Shown here: positions 45,190 through 54,798 of the stretch, one piece after another | Layout of the letters: the number at the start of each line of letters is the position of its first letter | How positions within the stretch are numbered: the first letter of the stretch is position 1 | Source of the DNA: an uncultured Bacteroidota bacterium | GTDB lineage: Bacteria > Bacteroidota > Bacteroidia > Flavobacteriales > Flavobacteriaceae | Direction: 5' to 3' | Assembly (NCBI GenBank): GCA_902609035.1 | Contig: CACLQG010000004.1 | Span: 1-64,000, forward strand | DNA: 64,000 nucleotides | Made by a program: the position numbers and the translations under genes | Notes under the pieces: model-generated | What the model was told of the DNA's origin: nothing | The model's input: the letters and a program-made list of their open reading frames with translations, nothing else | Databases searched by the model: none

Positions 45190-46446
45190 TTATTCTTTAA
45201 CCACAAACTGAGCAGTCCGAAGGGTTCTTTGTTCCAATAGAATTTCCCCAACTGAACTCTTAATAAAGTTTATAGAAGGTTTGTCAAAATGTCGAATCGT
45301 ATACAACGAAACCCCATCGGTAATCTCTACTTTAAATTTAGATTGCAGGGCCTCCAACAAATGTTGCAGTTTACCATATTTATTAAAGATGCATATGGAA
45401 AAGCTGATGGCGGAGTTTTGAATCATCTCTACCCGCATCTGATACTGATGTAACAAAGCAAAAATTTCACTGATATTATCTTCCACAATAAATGAGAAAT
45501 CCTTGGAAGACAATTTCAATAGGGTCTGATCACTTTTTACAATATAACAGGGAACCAAGGGATAGAGATTTTTTCCTTTGGAAACAACTGTGCCCTTGCT
45601 TTGTGGCTTTTCAAAAGATTTTACATAAAGGGGGATTTCTTTGCGTTGCAGGGGTTGTAAGGTTTTAGGATGAATGACCGATGCCCCGTAAAAAGCCAAT
45701 TCTATCGCCTCACGATAGGAAATTTGATGCAATAAAACTGTGTCATTGAATTTCCTAGGATCACCATTTAATAAGCCGGGAACATCCTTCCAAATGGTAA
45801 CTGATTCAGCACGAAGGGCATAGGCAAAAATTGCAGCACTATAATCCGACCCCTCTCTACCTAGTGTTGTTGTTAATCCATTGGGAGCACGGCCAATAAA
45901 ACCTTGAGATATAATTGTACTTTTTCCGTCTACCTCTTTTTCAATTGCGATTTCGGTATCATTCCAGTTCAAATTCGCATCGCGGAAATAGGTATCTGTT
46001 TTAATGCAGTGCCGTGCATCCAACCAACTGTTTTCCATTCCTTCTCGATTCATATATTTGCTGATGATAGTCGAAGAAACCAATTCCCCAACACTCACCA
46101 CCTGATCGTATATCATGCTGTAATCTCTGATATCGGTATCCCTTAAAAACGATAAAACCGCATCAAACAAGGCGGTTACTTTTTGGTTAACATCAACCTT
46201 TTCATAATCAAACAAATCTTCTATGATGCGGTAGTGGTTTTCCCTTACCTGTTCCAAATCTTGAGGGTACATCTCCTTATTATCAAAAAAGGATTGAACT
46301 ACTTGCTCCAATGCGTTGGTGGTTTTACCCATAGCCGAAACCACTATCAAAGTTTTTTCATATCCCGTGTAATGTAATACATTTAAAATATTTTTGACTC
46401 CTGCAGCATTTTTGACCGAAGCCCCTCCAAACTTGAATATTTTCAT
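45190..46446 (-). CDS. Aspartate kinase
   Basis: Phosphorylates aspartate, the first step to Lys, Thr, Met and diaminopimelate. 418 aa. The kinase motifs are KFGGASVKNAAGV and TTLGREGSDYSAAIFAYALRA, with a C-terminal regulatory region of ACT type (residues about 300-410) that likely gives feedback control. It is monofunctional; no homoserine dehydrogenase is fused. It is in a minus-strand group behind the GNAT gene (2 bases between them). Confidence 0.92.
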   Translation of the reverse strand: MKIFKFGGASVKNAAGVKNILNVLHYTGYEKTLIVVSAMGKTTNALEQVVQSFFDNKEMYPQDLEQVRENHYRIIEDLFDYEKVDVNQKVTALFDAVLSFLRDTDIRDYSMIYDQVVSVGELVSSTIISKYMNREGMENSWLDARHCIKTDTYFRDANLNWNDTEIAIEKEVDGKSTIISQGFIGRAPNGLTTTLGREGSDYSAAIFAYALRAESVTIWKDVPGLLNGDPRKFNDTVLLHQISYREAIELAFYGASVIHPKTLQPLQRKEIPLYVKSFEKPQSKGTVVSKGKNLYPLVPCYIVKSDQTLLKLSSKDFSFIVEDNISEIFALLHQYQMRVEMIQNSAISFSICIFNKYGKLQHLLEALQSKFKVEITDGVSLYTIRHFDKPSINFIKSSVGEILLEQRTLRTAQFVVKE

Positions 46447-46448
46447 GA

Positions 46449-46934
46449 TTATGTGTTAATTTTTGAAATATAGTTTTCTATGCTTTTTTTATCCATTTGT
46501 ACGGTTTTCCAGTCGTTCAAAACCTGAGCTCCGCTTTTTTTATAAAACTTAATAGCAGCATAGTTCCAATCCAAAACCGCCCACTCAACTCGCTCTACCC
46601 CTACTTCGTATGCATGTTTCAAAAAGGCGTTATATAATTGGCTTCCTAAACCTTTACCTTTCATCTTTTTAGTTACAATCAAATCCTCTAATTGAAAAGT
46701 AGGGCCTTTCCAAGTGGAATAACGAGGGTAATAGAGAGCCATACCTACTACTTTTTTATCTGCCTCTGCTACCCTGCATTCAAACAAGGGAAGGTCTCCA
46801 AAACCATCTTTTTCAATTTGGGCTTGGCTAATAATCACTTCCCCAGGTTCCTTTTCAAAAACCGCTAATTCCTGTATCAAAGAAAAGATAGCAGCAGCGT
46901 CAGATTTTATGGCTTTACGGATAATTACCTTCAT
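46449..46934 (-). CDS. GNAT-family N-acetyltransferase
   Basis: A 161-aa acetyl-CoA-dependent transferase. The acetyl-CoA pyrophosphate loop is in KKMKGKGLGSQLYNAFLKHA (Q/RxxGxG type), and ALYYPRYSTWKGPTFQLEDLIV resembles the diamine acetyltransferase (SAT) subgroup, so a polyamine or thialysine substrate is plausible. It is upstream of the aspartate kinase gene and likely co-transcribed. Confidence 0.85.
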   Translation of the reverse strand: MKVIIRKAIKSDAAAIFSLIQELAVFEKEPGEVIISQAQIEKDGFGDLPLFECRVAEADKKVVGMALYYPRYSTWKGPTFQLEDLIVTKKMKGKGLGSQLYNAFLKHAYEVGVERVEWAVLDWNYAAIKFYKKSGAQVLNDWKTVQMDKKSIENYISKINT

Positions 46935-47033
46935 TATAGCAGGGCAAAAATAGTGGGAGTTAATCTATTAAAACATTTTGTTATCATTTATAACATTTTA
47001 TTACTGAAGTGTAGAAAATATAAATCAGATAGG

Positions 47034-47807
47034 TTATGCCAACCACTTAGTCAAGGTTTCAATAAATTGTTGGGGCTGATCTGCATGGAGCCAATGGCCT
47101 GCGTTCTCGATTTTGGTCACCTCTGCTTTTGGAAAAAAATCTAAAATAATGGGGATATCGGTATCAGGGTTGATGTAGTTGGAATTTCCCCCATAAAGGA
47201 AGAGTACAGGTTCTAAAAATGAAACCTCTATTTCTATGGGGGCGCCAATTGCCTCAGCAGCATTTTTTAGTACCGCAATATTGGTCCGCAGCCCAAGTTG
47301 ATCGTCGGAGATCCAATACAGATTTTTGAGTAAAAACTGACGGGTACCCTTATCAGGAATATAATTTTCCAAGTGCTCTGCCGCTTCCTTTCGGGAACTG
47401 ATCTCCGTAAAATTCAAAGTACTTAAACCCGCTAAAATCTCTTGGTAGTGGGGAGCATAATATTTAGGACCAATATCGGCAATAATAAGTTTTTTGACCC
47501 TTTCGGGATACTTCAGGGCAAAACCCATCGCTGTTTTTCCCCCCATAGAATGACCCAATACAATCACCTTTTTTAAATCGTGATGATCCAAATAAAGGAG
47601 TAAATCTTCAACCATCATATCATAATCAAAGGCCTCACTCCAGAAACTCCTTCCGTGATTCCGTTGATCAACCATGTGAACACAGTAGCCTTTTTGTGCA
47701 ATGTTTTTGGCATGGGTTTTCCAGTTGTCTCCCATGCCCAAAAAACCGTGAAGTATAATAAAATGTTTGTCACCCGTCCCAATAATATTTGAGTGTAAAA
47801 CGGGCAT
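47034..47807 (-). CDS. Alpha/beta-hydrolase
   Basis: A 257-aa esterase-like hydrolase similar to YbfF. Nucleophile Ser in GHSMGGKTAM, oxyanion region LHGFLGMGDNWKT, DQRNHGRS, late Asp near IILDFFPK and His in ENAGHWLHADQP. Substrate unknown. Start ATG 47807 (MPVLHSNIIG) shares its A with the pdxJ stop TGA, so translation is coupled to pdxJ; the longer start at 47870 would overlap pdxJ. Confidence 0.88.
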   Translation of the reverse strand: MPVLHSNIIGTGDKHFIILHGFLGMGDNWKTHAKNIAQKGYCVHMVDQRNHGRSFWSEAFDYDMMVEDLLLYLDHHDLKKVIVLGHSMGGKTAMGFALKYPERVKKLIIADIGPKYYAPHYQEILAGLSTLNFTEISSRKEAAEHLENYIPDKGTRQFLLKNLYWISDDQLGLRTNIAVLKNAAEAIGAPIEIEVSFLEPVLFLYGGNSNYINPDTDIPIILDFFPKAEVTKIENAGHWLHADQPQQFIETLTKWLA

Positions 47808-48520
47808 CACATCAAACGTTGTATGTACATAGGAATGACGTTTTCTAAACCTAAATAGAGGGACTCGCACACCAAAGCATGACCTATAGAGACCTCAAGA
47901 AGCCGAGGGATATGCTGAGCAAAAAAAGCAGTGTTTTCCAAGTTCAGATCGTGTCCCGCATTGATCCCAATTCCCAATTTGTTGGCCACCTCAGCTACTC
48001 TATTGTAGGGAGCAACTGCTTTTTTGGGATTTTTAACAAAGTCTTTTGCATAGGCTTCGGTGTAAAGTTCGATTCTGTCAGCTCCAGATTGTTTTGCCCC
48101 TTCCACCATCTTTTTATCTGGATCTACAAAAATCGATGTTCTTATCCCATGACTTTGAAATTCACTTATGACCTCCTTCAAAAAGTCTTTATGTTTGATC
48201 GTATCCCATCCAGAGTTGGAAGTAATCGCATCCTCAGCATCGGGAACTAAAGTAACTTGATCCGGTTTTATTTGTATAACCAAGTTGATAAACTTTGGTA
48301 TTGGGTTGCCCTCAATATTAAACTCGGTCGTCAAGATACTGGGTAAGGCCAATGCATCATCGTATCGGATGTGTCGTTGGTCTGGTCTAGGATGAATCGT
48401 GATACCTTGCGCTCCAAATTTTTGCAAATCTGAGGCTACCTTTAGCAGATTTGGCATATCACCTCCACGAGAATTTCTTAGCGTAGCAATTTTATTAATG
48501 TTTACACTTAACTGGGTCAT
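47807..48520 (-). CDS. pdxJ: Pyridoxine 5'-phosphate synthase
   Basis: Condenses deoxyxylulose-5-P with aminoacetone-3-P to pyridoxine-5-P (DXP-dependent vitamin B6 pathway). 237 aa TIM barrel. Family markers: LSVNINKIATLRNSRGGDMP, GITIHPRPDQRHIRYDD, VTLVPDA, DRIELYTEAYA and GINAGHDLNLEN. It is divergent from nadK; the hydrolase gene follows with a 1-base overlap. Confidence 0.96.
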   Translation of the reverse strand: MTQLSVNINKIATLRNSRGGDMPNLLKVASDLQKFGAQGITIHPRPDQRHIRYDDALALPSILTTEFNIEGNPIPKFINLVIQIKPDQVTLVPDAEDAITSNSGWDTIKHKDFLKEVISEFQSHGIRTSIFVDPDKKMVEGAKQSGADRIELYTEAYAKDFVKNPKKAVAPYNRVAEVANKLGIGINAGHDLNLENTAFFAQHIPRLLEVSIGHALVCESLYLGLENVIPMYIQRLM

Positions 48521-48606
48521 GATTTCGATTTAAGGTGTAAAATTAATAACTATTATTGGCATCGGCTAAAATTCCCTTAGCAAAAGGCAGGCACAATAAA
48601 GTTTTG

Positions 48607-48614
48607 TAATTTTG
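48607..48614 (+). promoter_or_regulatory. -7 promoter box before nadK
   Basis: TAATTTTG, a perfect TAnnTTTG match 17 bases ahead of the nadK ATG. No clear -33 element. Confidence 0.45.
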
Positions 48615-48631
48615 TATATAAACTTTTAGTA

Positions 48632-49513
48632 ATGAATATCGCTATTTTTTGCGCTTTTGATTCACCTGCAACCATTGAGTTTGCCAAGACCACTATTTCC
48701 TATTTGGAAAACAAAGGTCACCAACTGAGTTTGGACCATCGGTTAACTGACCATTTACCTGACATAACAAAAAAATACTCTGTTTTTGATGCGAAAGGCA
48801 CTCTGAGCAGAGATAAAGATTTTCTATTCTCAATAGGAGGAGATGGAACTTTATTGCGTTCAATACCCTATGTAAAATTCACCGAAATCCCAATACTAGG
48901 TATCAATACTGGTCGCTTGGGCTTTTTGACCAGTCTCCAAAAGGAATCGCTCAATGAGGCCTTGGATAAATTTTTTGATAAAAAATTTAAATTAGTTAGA
49001 CGGGCACTACTGGCAGCAGAATTGTCTACCCCTTCGGCCGATATTGAGAAATTTGGTTTCGCACTTAATGAGATTAGTATCAATAGAAAAAATACCACTG
49101 CCATGTTAAGTATTGCTACACAAATTGACAAGAAGTATCTGACTACCTACTGGGCAGATGGTTTAATTATTGCTACCCCCACAGGTTCCACAGGATATTC
49201 TTTAAGCAGTGGAGGACCTATTTTAACTCCAGAGACAGAGGGTATTATACTTAACCCAATTGCTCCTCATAATTTAAACATCAGACCCTTAGTGGTTCCA
49301 GATAAAGTTGAAATAGAAATTAGTGTGGGTGGCCGTGGTGATGATCATTTGTTATCCCTGGATTCCCGTATTTTCACTGTCGAAAATGGCACAAAAATCC
49401 ATATTAAAAAAGCTCCTTTTTCTGTCTTAACCGTAGAACTTAAAGGAGACAATTATTTCAAGACACTTCGCGACAAGCTTTTTTGGGGATATGACGCCAG
49501 AAACAGGCAATAA
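48632..49513 (+). CDS. nadK: NAD kinase
   Basis: Makes NADP from NAD and ATP. 293 aa. GGDG motif in FSIGGDGTLLRS; substrate-binding NEISINRKN; the Gly-rich loop TPTGSTGYSLSSGGPIL. It is the first of the co-directional group nadK - DUF6089 - uppS - bamA - ompH - ompH, which is the conserved flavobacterial order. Confidence 0.96.
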   Translation: MNIAIFCAFDSPATIEFAKTTISYLENKGHQLSLDHRLTDHLPDITKKYSVFDAKGTLSRDKDFLFSIGGDGTLLRSIPYVKFTEIPILGINTGRLGFLTSLQKESLNEALDKFFDKKFKLVRRALLAAELSTPSADIEKFGFALNEISINRKNTTAMLSIATQIDKKYLTTYWADGLIIATPTGSTGYSLSSGGPILTPETEGIILNPIAPHNLNIRPLVVPDKVEIEISVGGRGDDHLLSLDSRIFTVENGTKIHIKKAPFSVLTVELKGDNYFKTLRDKLFWGYDARNRQ

Positions 49514-49591
49514 TTCCAGTATTTGTTAGTTTAAGATTATGGGTAATAATCTCTGTGATTTATGCCCCTAATGATTACACCCCTAATTCAA

Positions 49592-50288
49592 ATGAAAAGG
49601 TTGAGCCTTATTGTCGTTTTCCTCTGTTGTCTAATCCCCTCTAGGGCTCAATTTCATGAGTTAGGCACTTTTTTGGGTGCAGGTAATTACATTGGAGATA
49701 TTGGAGCCTCTTATTATGTTTTTCCAGAAAACCCAGCCTTTGGATTGGTTTACAAGTGGAATCGTACTACCCGATATTCGCTTAGGGCCAATGCCATGTT
49801 GATGAATTTTAATAAAAGTGATTATTCACCTATTGATATGGCACGTTTCAACAGAAGGTATAGATTTAAAAATCAAATATTGGAGTTTTCAGTGGGTATC
49901 GAAATCAATTTTATTGATTTTAACCTCCACGAGAGTGAAAAAAATGATATCGCCTTATCTATTCTTAGGAACGGGTTTTATGCGTTATAATTTATTTTAC
50001 CACGACCCTAATACGCTAGAAAACATTGAATATGGAAAAGGTGGTGATGTCGTTTTACCTGCTATAGTTGGAGTAAAGGGCAATATTTCTCCCTTTGTGG
50101 TTTTGGGTTTCGAGCTGGGTGTCCGGTATAGCTTCACTGACAATTTGGACGGTAGCGCGCCTGAAACGGAAGATAGTATTCCCAATAATTTAATGTTTGG
50201 AAATTTAAACAATAATGATTGGTATGTTTTTACTGGTTTAACAATTTCATTTACCTTTGGCGATCTGCCGTGTTATTGTAAAGAATGA
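49592..50288 (+). pseudogene. DUF6089-like outer-membrane protein, frameshifted at A7
   Basis: An exported beta-barrel-like protein of unknown function, normally found between nadK and uppS in flavobacteria. The first part (49592-49990) has a signal peptide (KRLSLIVVFLCCLIPSRAQ) and the family start FHELGTFLGAGNYIGDIG. It loses the frame at a run of seven A (49938-49944) and stops early. The second part, in the +1-shifted frame, continues directly with ISPYLFLGTGFMRYNLFYHDP and ends at 50288 in GDLPCYCKE. Removing one A joins both into 231 aa. The second part's stop overlaps the uppS ATG by 4 bases. It could be true inactivation, phase variation or a base-calling error. Confidence 0.8.
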
Positions 50289-51022
50289 TCATGAGCAATT
50301 TTAAAAATGATATACCAAAACACCTTGCCATCATAATGGACGGCAATGGTCGTTGGGCTGAAAGTAAAGGTAAAAATCGGATTCATGGACACTCCCACGG
50401 TGTTAAAGCAGTTCGAGAAGTGGTGGAGGAGGCTGTTCAACTTAAGGTTGAATACCTTACACTGTATGCTTTTTCTACTGAAAACTGGAGCAGACCCAAA
50501 GAAGAAATAGGCGTATTAATGAAGTTATTGGTGAATACTCTAAGAAGTGAATTTGAAAAATTACTCCAAAATCGAATCAAACTGAATGTGATTGGAAATA
50601 TCAGTCAACTTCCCGAGATCGTTCAAAATGAACTGGAATATGTAATGAAACAAACCCAAAAAAATAGTGAAATGACTTTGACTTTAGCATTAAGCTATGG
50701 AGGGCGTGAAGAGCTCGCCAATGTCCTAAAACAACTGGTTATCAAAGTTAAAAATAATATAATTTCTGCTGAGAACATAAACCAATCCATTATTAATGAG
50801 CATCTTTACACACAAAATTTACCAGATGTTGATTTGCTGATTCGAACCAGCGGAGAAAAAAGAATTAGTAATTTTATGTTGTGGCAAATTGCATATGCCG
50901 AGTTGTATTTTTCTAAAGTACTTTGGCCCGATTTTACAAAAGATCATTTACACGAAGCATTAGTTAGTTACCAAAAAAGAGAGCGCAGATTTGGAAAGAC
51001 AAGTAAGCAACTTCTTGGATAA
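50285..51022 (+). CDS. uppS: Isoprenyl transferase (undecaprenyl diphosphate synthase)
   Basis: Makes undecaprenyl diphosphate, the lipid carrier for peptidoglycan and O-antigen. 245 aa. Catalytic Asp in AIIMDGNGRWA, then RIHGHSHGVKAVRE, LYAFSTENWSRP and DLLIRTSGEKRISNFMLWQIAYAELYF. ATG 50285 overlaps the DUF6089 stop (ATGA), which favours it over the ATG at 50291. Confidence 0.96.
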   Translation: MIMSNFKNDIPKHLAIIMDGNGRWAESKGKNRIHGHSHGVKAVREVVEEAVQLKVEYLTLYAFSTENWSRPKEEIGVLMKLLVNTLRSEFEKLLQNRIKLNVIGNISQLPEIVQNELEYVMKQTQKNSEMTLTLALSYGGREELANVLKQLVIKVKNNIISAENINQSIINEHLYTQNLPDVDLLIRTSGEKRISNFMLWQIAYAELYFSKVLWPDFTKDHLHEALVSYQKRERRFGKTSKQLLG

Positions 51023-53555
51023 ATCATTCATCACTTTCATTAGCGCCGTATGCTCATTTATAATTTGGAGCAATACTACCTTAGAGGCACAAACTATAGA
51101 AAATTATCAAAAAGGTAAACTTTACACCATAGATACGATTATTGTAAGCGGTATCAAAACATTCAGTAACCAAACTGTAATATCGTACAGCCAATTACGC
51201 AAAGGACAAAAAATTAATATTCCAGGGGATGAAATTAGCGACGTGATTAAGAAGCTATGGAATCTTCAGCTATTTAGTGACATCAATTTCTACATCAATA
51301 AAATAGATGGTGACAGTGTAGCATTGGAAATTGAGATCGAAGAATTACCTTCTTTAAGCGAGGTTAAGATTAATGGTCTGAAAAAATCAAAAATTCAACC
51401 CCTGATCACAGATACTGAACTCAAAGCGGGAAAAAAACTTTCTGAAAGTTTCTTGGCGAACACCAAAAACTATATTATAAATAAATTTCAAAAGGAAGGT
51501 TTTCTCAATACCAAAGTAGCTTTCAACACCATTGAAGATAGTATAAATGTCAATACCTATAAGATGGTGGTAAATGTGGACCTGGGTCAACGGGTAAAAA
51601 TTAAAGAAATTAATTTTGAAGGAAATGAGGTTTTTACCAACAAAAAACTAAGGTCAAAATTGAAGAAGACGAAAAAAAAATTCCCACTGAGATTTTGGAA
51701 AAAGTCAAAATTCATCGAAGAAGAATATGAGGAGGGTAAACAAGGATTGCTTGATTTTTATAAAGAAAGAGGTTACCGCGATGCCAGAATCGTAAAAGAT
51801 ACGCTGGTGAATAACGATGATAACACCATATCCATCAACTTTGATTTAGAAGAAGGCAATCGCTACTATTTTGGAGACATATCCTACCTAGGAAATTCTG
51901 TTTACAGTGACTTTCAACTCAACCAAGTTCTGGGAATCAGAAAGGGAGATACCTATAATGGGGTATTATTGAAAAAACGTATTGCGGATGTAAAACCAGA
52001 TGCCAATGACCTTACCAACTTATATCAAAACAATGGTTATTTGTTTTCCAACATAAATGCGGTAGAGATCAGTGCTGAAAATGATACTATCAATTTCGAA
52101 ATTAGGGTTTCAGAGGGAAAGCTGGCAAGTTTTAATAAAATATCAGTGGTAGGAAATACCAAGACCAATGATCATGTGATCTATCGGGAGTTGAGAACCA
52201 AACCTGGAGAATTGTACAGTAAGGACATGGTCGTCAGAACTGTCAGGGAACTTGGACAGCTAGGCTTTTTTGACGCAGAAAACATTAATCCTCAATTTAA
52301 AAATGTAAACCCCAATGCTGGAACAGTTGATATAGAATATGGTCTTGTAGAGGCAGGTGCGAGTCAAATAGAACTTCAAGGTGGATATGGGGGTGGAGGA
52401 TTCATTGGAACCCTTGGGCTCTCCTTTAATAATTTCTCCCTTAAAAATATTTTGGACTTTGATACCTATAAACCCTTACCTATGGGAGACGGCCAGAGTC
52501 TCAGTTTGAGACTTCAGGCTAGTCAGTTTTATAGTACCTATAGCTTTAGTTTTGCAGAGCCATGGTTGGGAGGCCGAGAACCAGTTCAGTTTTCAACTTC
52601 ATTGTCTCATACCGTTCAGTATCGTTACGACTTCCTCACAGGAAGAGCCGATGAAAGTCAGTATTTTCAAATCAGTGGTTTGACTCTAGGACTGGCCAAA
52701 AGATTAAAAGTTCCTGACGACTTCTTTACCTTATCCCAAGCCATCTCATATCAATATTATGATCTGAACAATTATTATACGGGTTTATTTACTTTTGGAG
52801 ACGGTAGTGCTAACAACCTGAATTATACAGTATCATTGTCCCGAAACAATACTTTCACCAATCCAATTTTTCCCATTGGAGGTTCAAAATTTACCATAAG
52901 TGGAAAATTCACTCCTCCCTACTCTCTGATCAAGGGAATTGATTTTAGCGATCTAGAAAGTCGTAAAGAGTTTCAATTACCCAACGGAGATCCAGATACG
53001 GCCAAAATTGATCAGGAAAAATTCAGATGGTTGGAGTATTACAAACTTAAATTCAGTGGAGAATGGTACACCAGTATCATTGGAAAGCTAGTTTTTAAAG
53101 CACAAACCGACTTTGGTTTTATAGGGGCCTACAATCTAGAACGTGGAAGCATCCCCTTTGAGAGGTTTTACCTAGGTGGTGATGGCATGCAAATGTTTGC
53201 GATGGATGGTAGAGAAACCATTGCACTCAGGGGATATCAAAACCAATCATTGTCCAGTAGAGATGGATCCCTGTTGTACAACAAATTCACCTTTGAAATG
53301 CGTTATCCCATTACATTAAAACCCAGTGCCTCCATTTTTGCATTGTCGTTTTTAGAGTCAGGAAATGGTTATGATAGTTTTAGAGATTTCAATCCTTTCA
53401 ACTCTAAACGATCAGCGGGGATGGGGGTAAGAATTTTCATGCCTGCCTTTGGATTACTGGGTATCGATTTTGGATATGGATTTGACAGCTCCAATCTGAG
53501 CAACGACCTAGCCAATGGTTGGGAAACACATTTTATCATAGGTCAGCAATTTTAG
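51015..53555 (+). CDS. bamA: Outer-membrane protein assembly factor BamA
   Basis: The central component of the BAM complex that folds beta-barrels into the outer membrane. 846 aa from the TTG at 51015. It has a signal peptide (SFITFISAVCSFIIWS ... LEAQ), five POTRA domains (for example VKIKEINFEGNEVFTNKKL), and a C-terminal surface-antigen barrel with the lid motif RGYQNQSLS (VRGF type). No ATG precedes the signal peptide. The TTG at 50991 is a longer alternative that would overlap uppS by 32 bases rather than 8. The two downstream Skp genes are BAM-pathway chaperones. Confidence 0.94.
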   Translation: MDKSFITFISAVCSFIIWSNTTLEAQTIENYQKGKLYTIDTIIVSGIKTFSNQTVISYSQLRKGQKINIPGDEISDVIKKLWNLQLFSDINFYINKIDGDSVALEIEIEELPSLSEVKINGLKKSKIQPLITDTELKAGKKLSESFLANTKNYIINKFQKEGFLNTKVAFNTIEDSINVNTYKMVVNVDLGQRVKIKEINFEGNEVFTNKKLRSKLKKTKKKFPLRFWKKSKFIEEEYEEGKQGLLDFYKERGYRDARIVKDTLVNNDDNTISINFDLEEGNRYYFGDISYLGNSVYSDFQLNQVLGIRKGDTYNGVLLKKRIADVKPDANDLTNLYQNNGYLFSNINAVEISAENDTINFEIRVSEGKLASFNKISVVGNTKTNDHVIYRELRTKPGELYSKDMVVRTVRELGQLGFFDAENINPQFKNVNPNAGTVDIEYGLVEAGASQIELQGGYGGGGFIGTLGLSFNNFSLKNILDFDTYKPLPMGDGQSLSLRLQASQFYSTYSFSFAEPWLGGREPVQFSTSLSHTVQYRYDFLTGRADESQYFQISGLTLGLAKRLKVPDDFFTLSQAISYQYYDLNNYYTGLFTFGDGSANNLNYTVSLSRNNTFTNPIFPIGGSKFTISGKFTPPYSLIKGIDFSDLESRKEFQLPNGDPDTAKIDQEKFRWLEYYKLKFSGEWYTSIIGKLVFKAQTDFGFIGAYNLERGSIPFERFYLGGDGMQMFAMDGRETIALRGYQNQSLSSRDGSLLYNKFTFEMRYPITLKPSASIFALSFLESGNGYDSFRDFNPFNSKRSAGMGVRIFMPAFGLLGIDFGYGFDSSNLSNDLANGWETHFIIGQQF

Positions 53556-53630
53556 TCACATACTTAGTGCTTTACTAAAATAATATACCAATTTGAGCGT
53601 TTACAATTATAAACTTGGTCCCATATAACA

Positions 53631-54218
53631 ATGAAAACAAAAATATATTTTTCCACCCTTCTATGCATGATTTTCCTTGCAGTTAATGCCCAAAGAGGCG
53701 CTCGTATCGCCTATATCGATATGGATTTCATATTAAATAAAAATAAAGAATTTAAAACTGCTAATCAGTTACTGGACGAAAAAATATCCCAATGGAAAGA
53801 GGAAATTGAGGTAAAAAAACTTCAACTCAAACGTATAGAATACCAATTTGCTGTTGAAAAGATTTTATTGACCCCCGAGTTGATTGCCGATCGTGAATTG
53901 GAAATCAAAGATTTTGCCAGCGAAGTGGTGTCACTTCAAGAAAAACGTTTTGGACCAAAAGGCGATATGATTATCCAAAAAAATCAGCTATTAAAACCTG
54001 TTCAGGACCAGATATTGAGTATCGTTCAAGATATTGCAAAGGAAAGAAAATACGACTTTGTGTTTGACCGATCTTCTGATATTATTATGTTGTATTCTTC
54101 AAAAAATTACGATATTAGCTCCTTGGTTCTTCGAAGAATTCAGGTTCAAGAAAGAATCAAAGAAAGAAAAGAAAAAATAAACTCCGCTAAAAAAGTCTTA
54201 GACGAAGTAAGTAACTAA
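53631..54218 (+). CDS. OmpH/Skp-family periplasmic chaperone (first copy)
   Basis: A 195-aa exported coiled-coil protein that guards unfolded outer-membrane proteins on the way to BamA. Signal peptide (YFSTLLCMIFLAVNAQ), family start RIAYIDMDFILNKNKEF, then long charged helices and a terminal IVQDIAKERKYDFVFDRSS. It lies between bamA and the second copy, 19 bases before it. Confidence 0.9.
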   Translation: MKTKIYFSTLLCMIFLAVNAQRGARIAYIDMDFILNKNKEFKTANQLLDEKISQWKEEIEVKKLQLKRIEYQFAVEKILLTPELIADRELEIKDFASEVVSLQEKRFGPKGDMIIQKNQLLKPVQDQILSIVQDIAKERKYDFVFDRSSDIIMLYSSKNYDISSLVLRRIQVQERIKERKEKINSAKKVLDEVSN

Positions 54219-54237
54219 AATAATTAAGTTCAATCCA

Positions 54238-54747
54238 ATGAAAAATTTCAAAAAACTTTTAGTACCCTTTATGTTTTTGTTGGCTCCCTTGAGTATGGTC
54301 AATGCTCAAGCCAAAGTAGCTCACATTGAAGTACAAAAATTAATCAGTGAGATGCCAGAAGTAATTGCCGCTCAAAAAGAATTAAAAAAGTTAGAGGAAT
54401 CTTACACTGTAGAGATGGAAAACACCTACAAAGAATTCCAGACAAAAGCACAAACCTATGCTGCTGATGCAGCTAACCAAACAGAAATCACCAATCAAGC
54501 CCGTCAGAAGGAATTGGAAGGTATGCAAAAAAACATCCAAGAATTTCAACAAACAGTTTCCCAAGAATTACAAAAGAAATCTGTTGATATGATGAAGCCA
54601 TTAGTTGATAAAGCTAGAGCAGCCATTGATAAAGTAGCAACTGCCATGGGGTACGATTATGTATTAGACTCTTCCGCTGGAGGTAGTGTAATTATTGCCA
54701 AGGGAAAAGACGTTATGGCAGATGTAAAAAAAGAATTGGGATTTTAA
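54238..54747 (+). CDS. OmpH/Skp-family periplasmic chaperone (second copy)
   Basis: A 169-aa paralogue of the preceding gene. Signal peptide (MFLLAPLSMVNAQ), KVAHIEVQKLISEMPEV, a helical tentacle region rich in Lys/Gln/Glu, and VATAMGYDYVLDSSAGG. Two ompH copies after bamA are usual in this group and may serve different clients. murI often follows in relatives, but here the next gene is on the opposite strand. Confidence 0.9.
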   Translation: MKNFKKLLVPFMFLLAPLSMVNAQAKVAHIEVQKLISEMPEVIAAQKELKKLEESYTVEMENTYKEFQTKAQTYAADAANQTEITNQARQKELEGMQKNIQEFQQTVSQELQKKSVDMMKPLVDKARAAIDKVATAMGYDYVLDSSAGGSVIIAKGKDVMADVKKELGF

Positions 54748-54798
54748 TTTAAGATTTTTTAAACATTAAAACTCCTAAAATTAGTAGTTTTTTTACCC

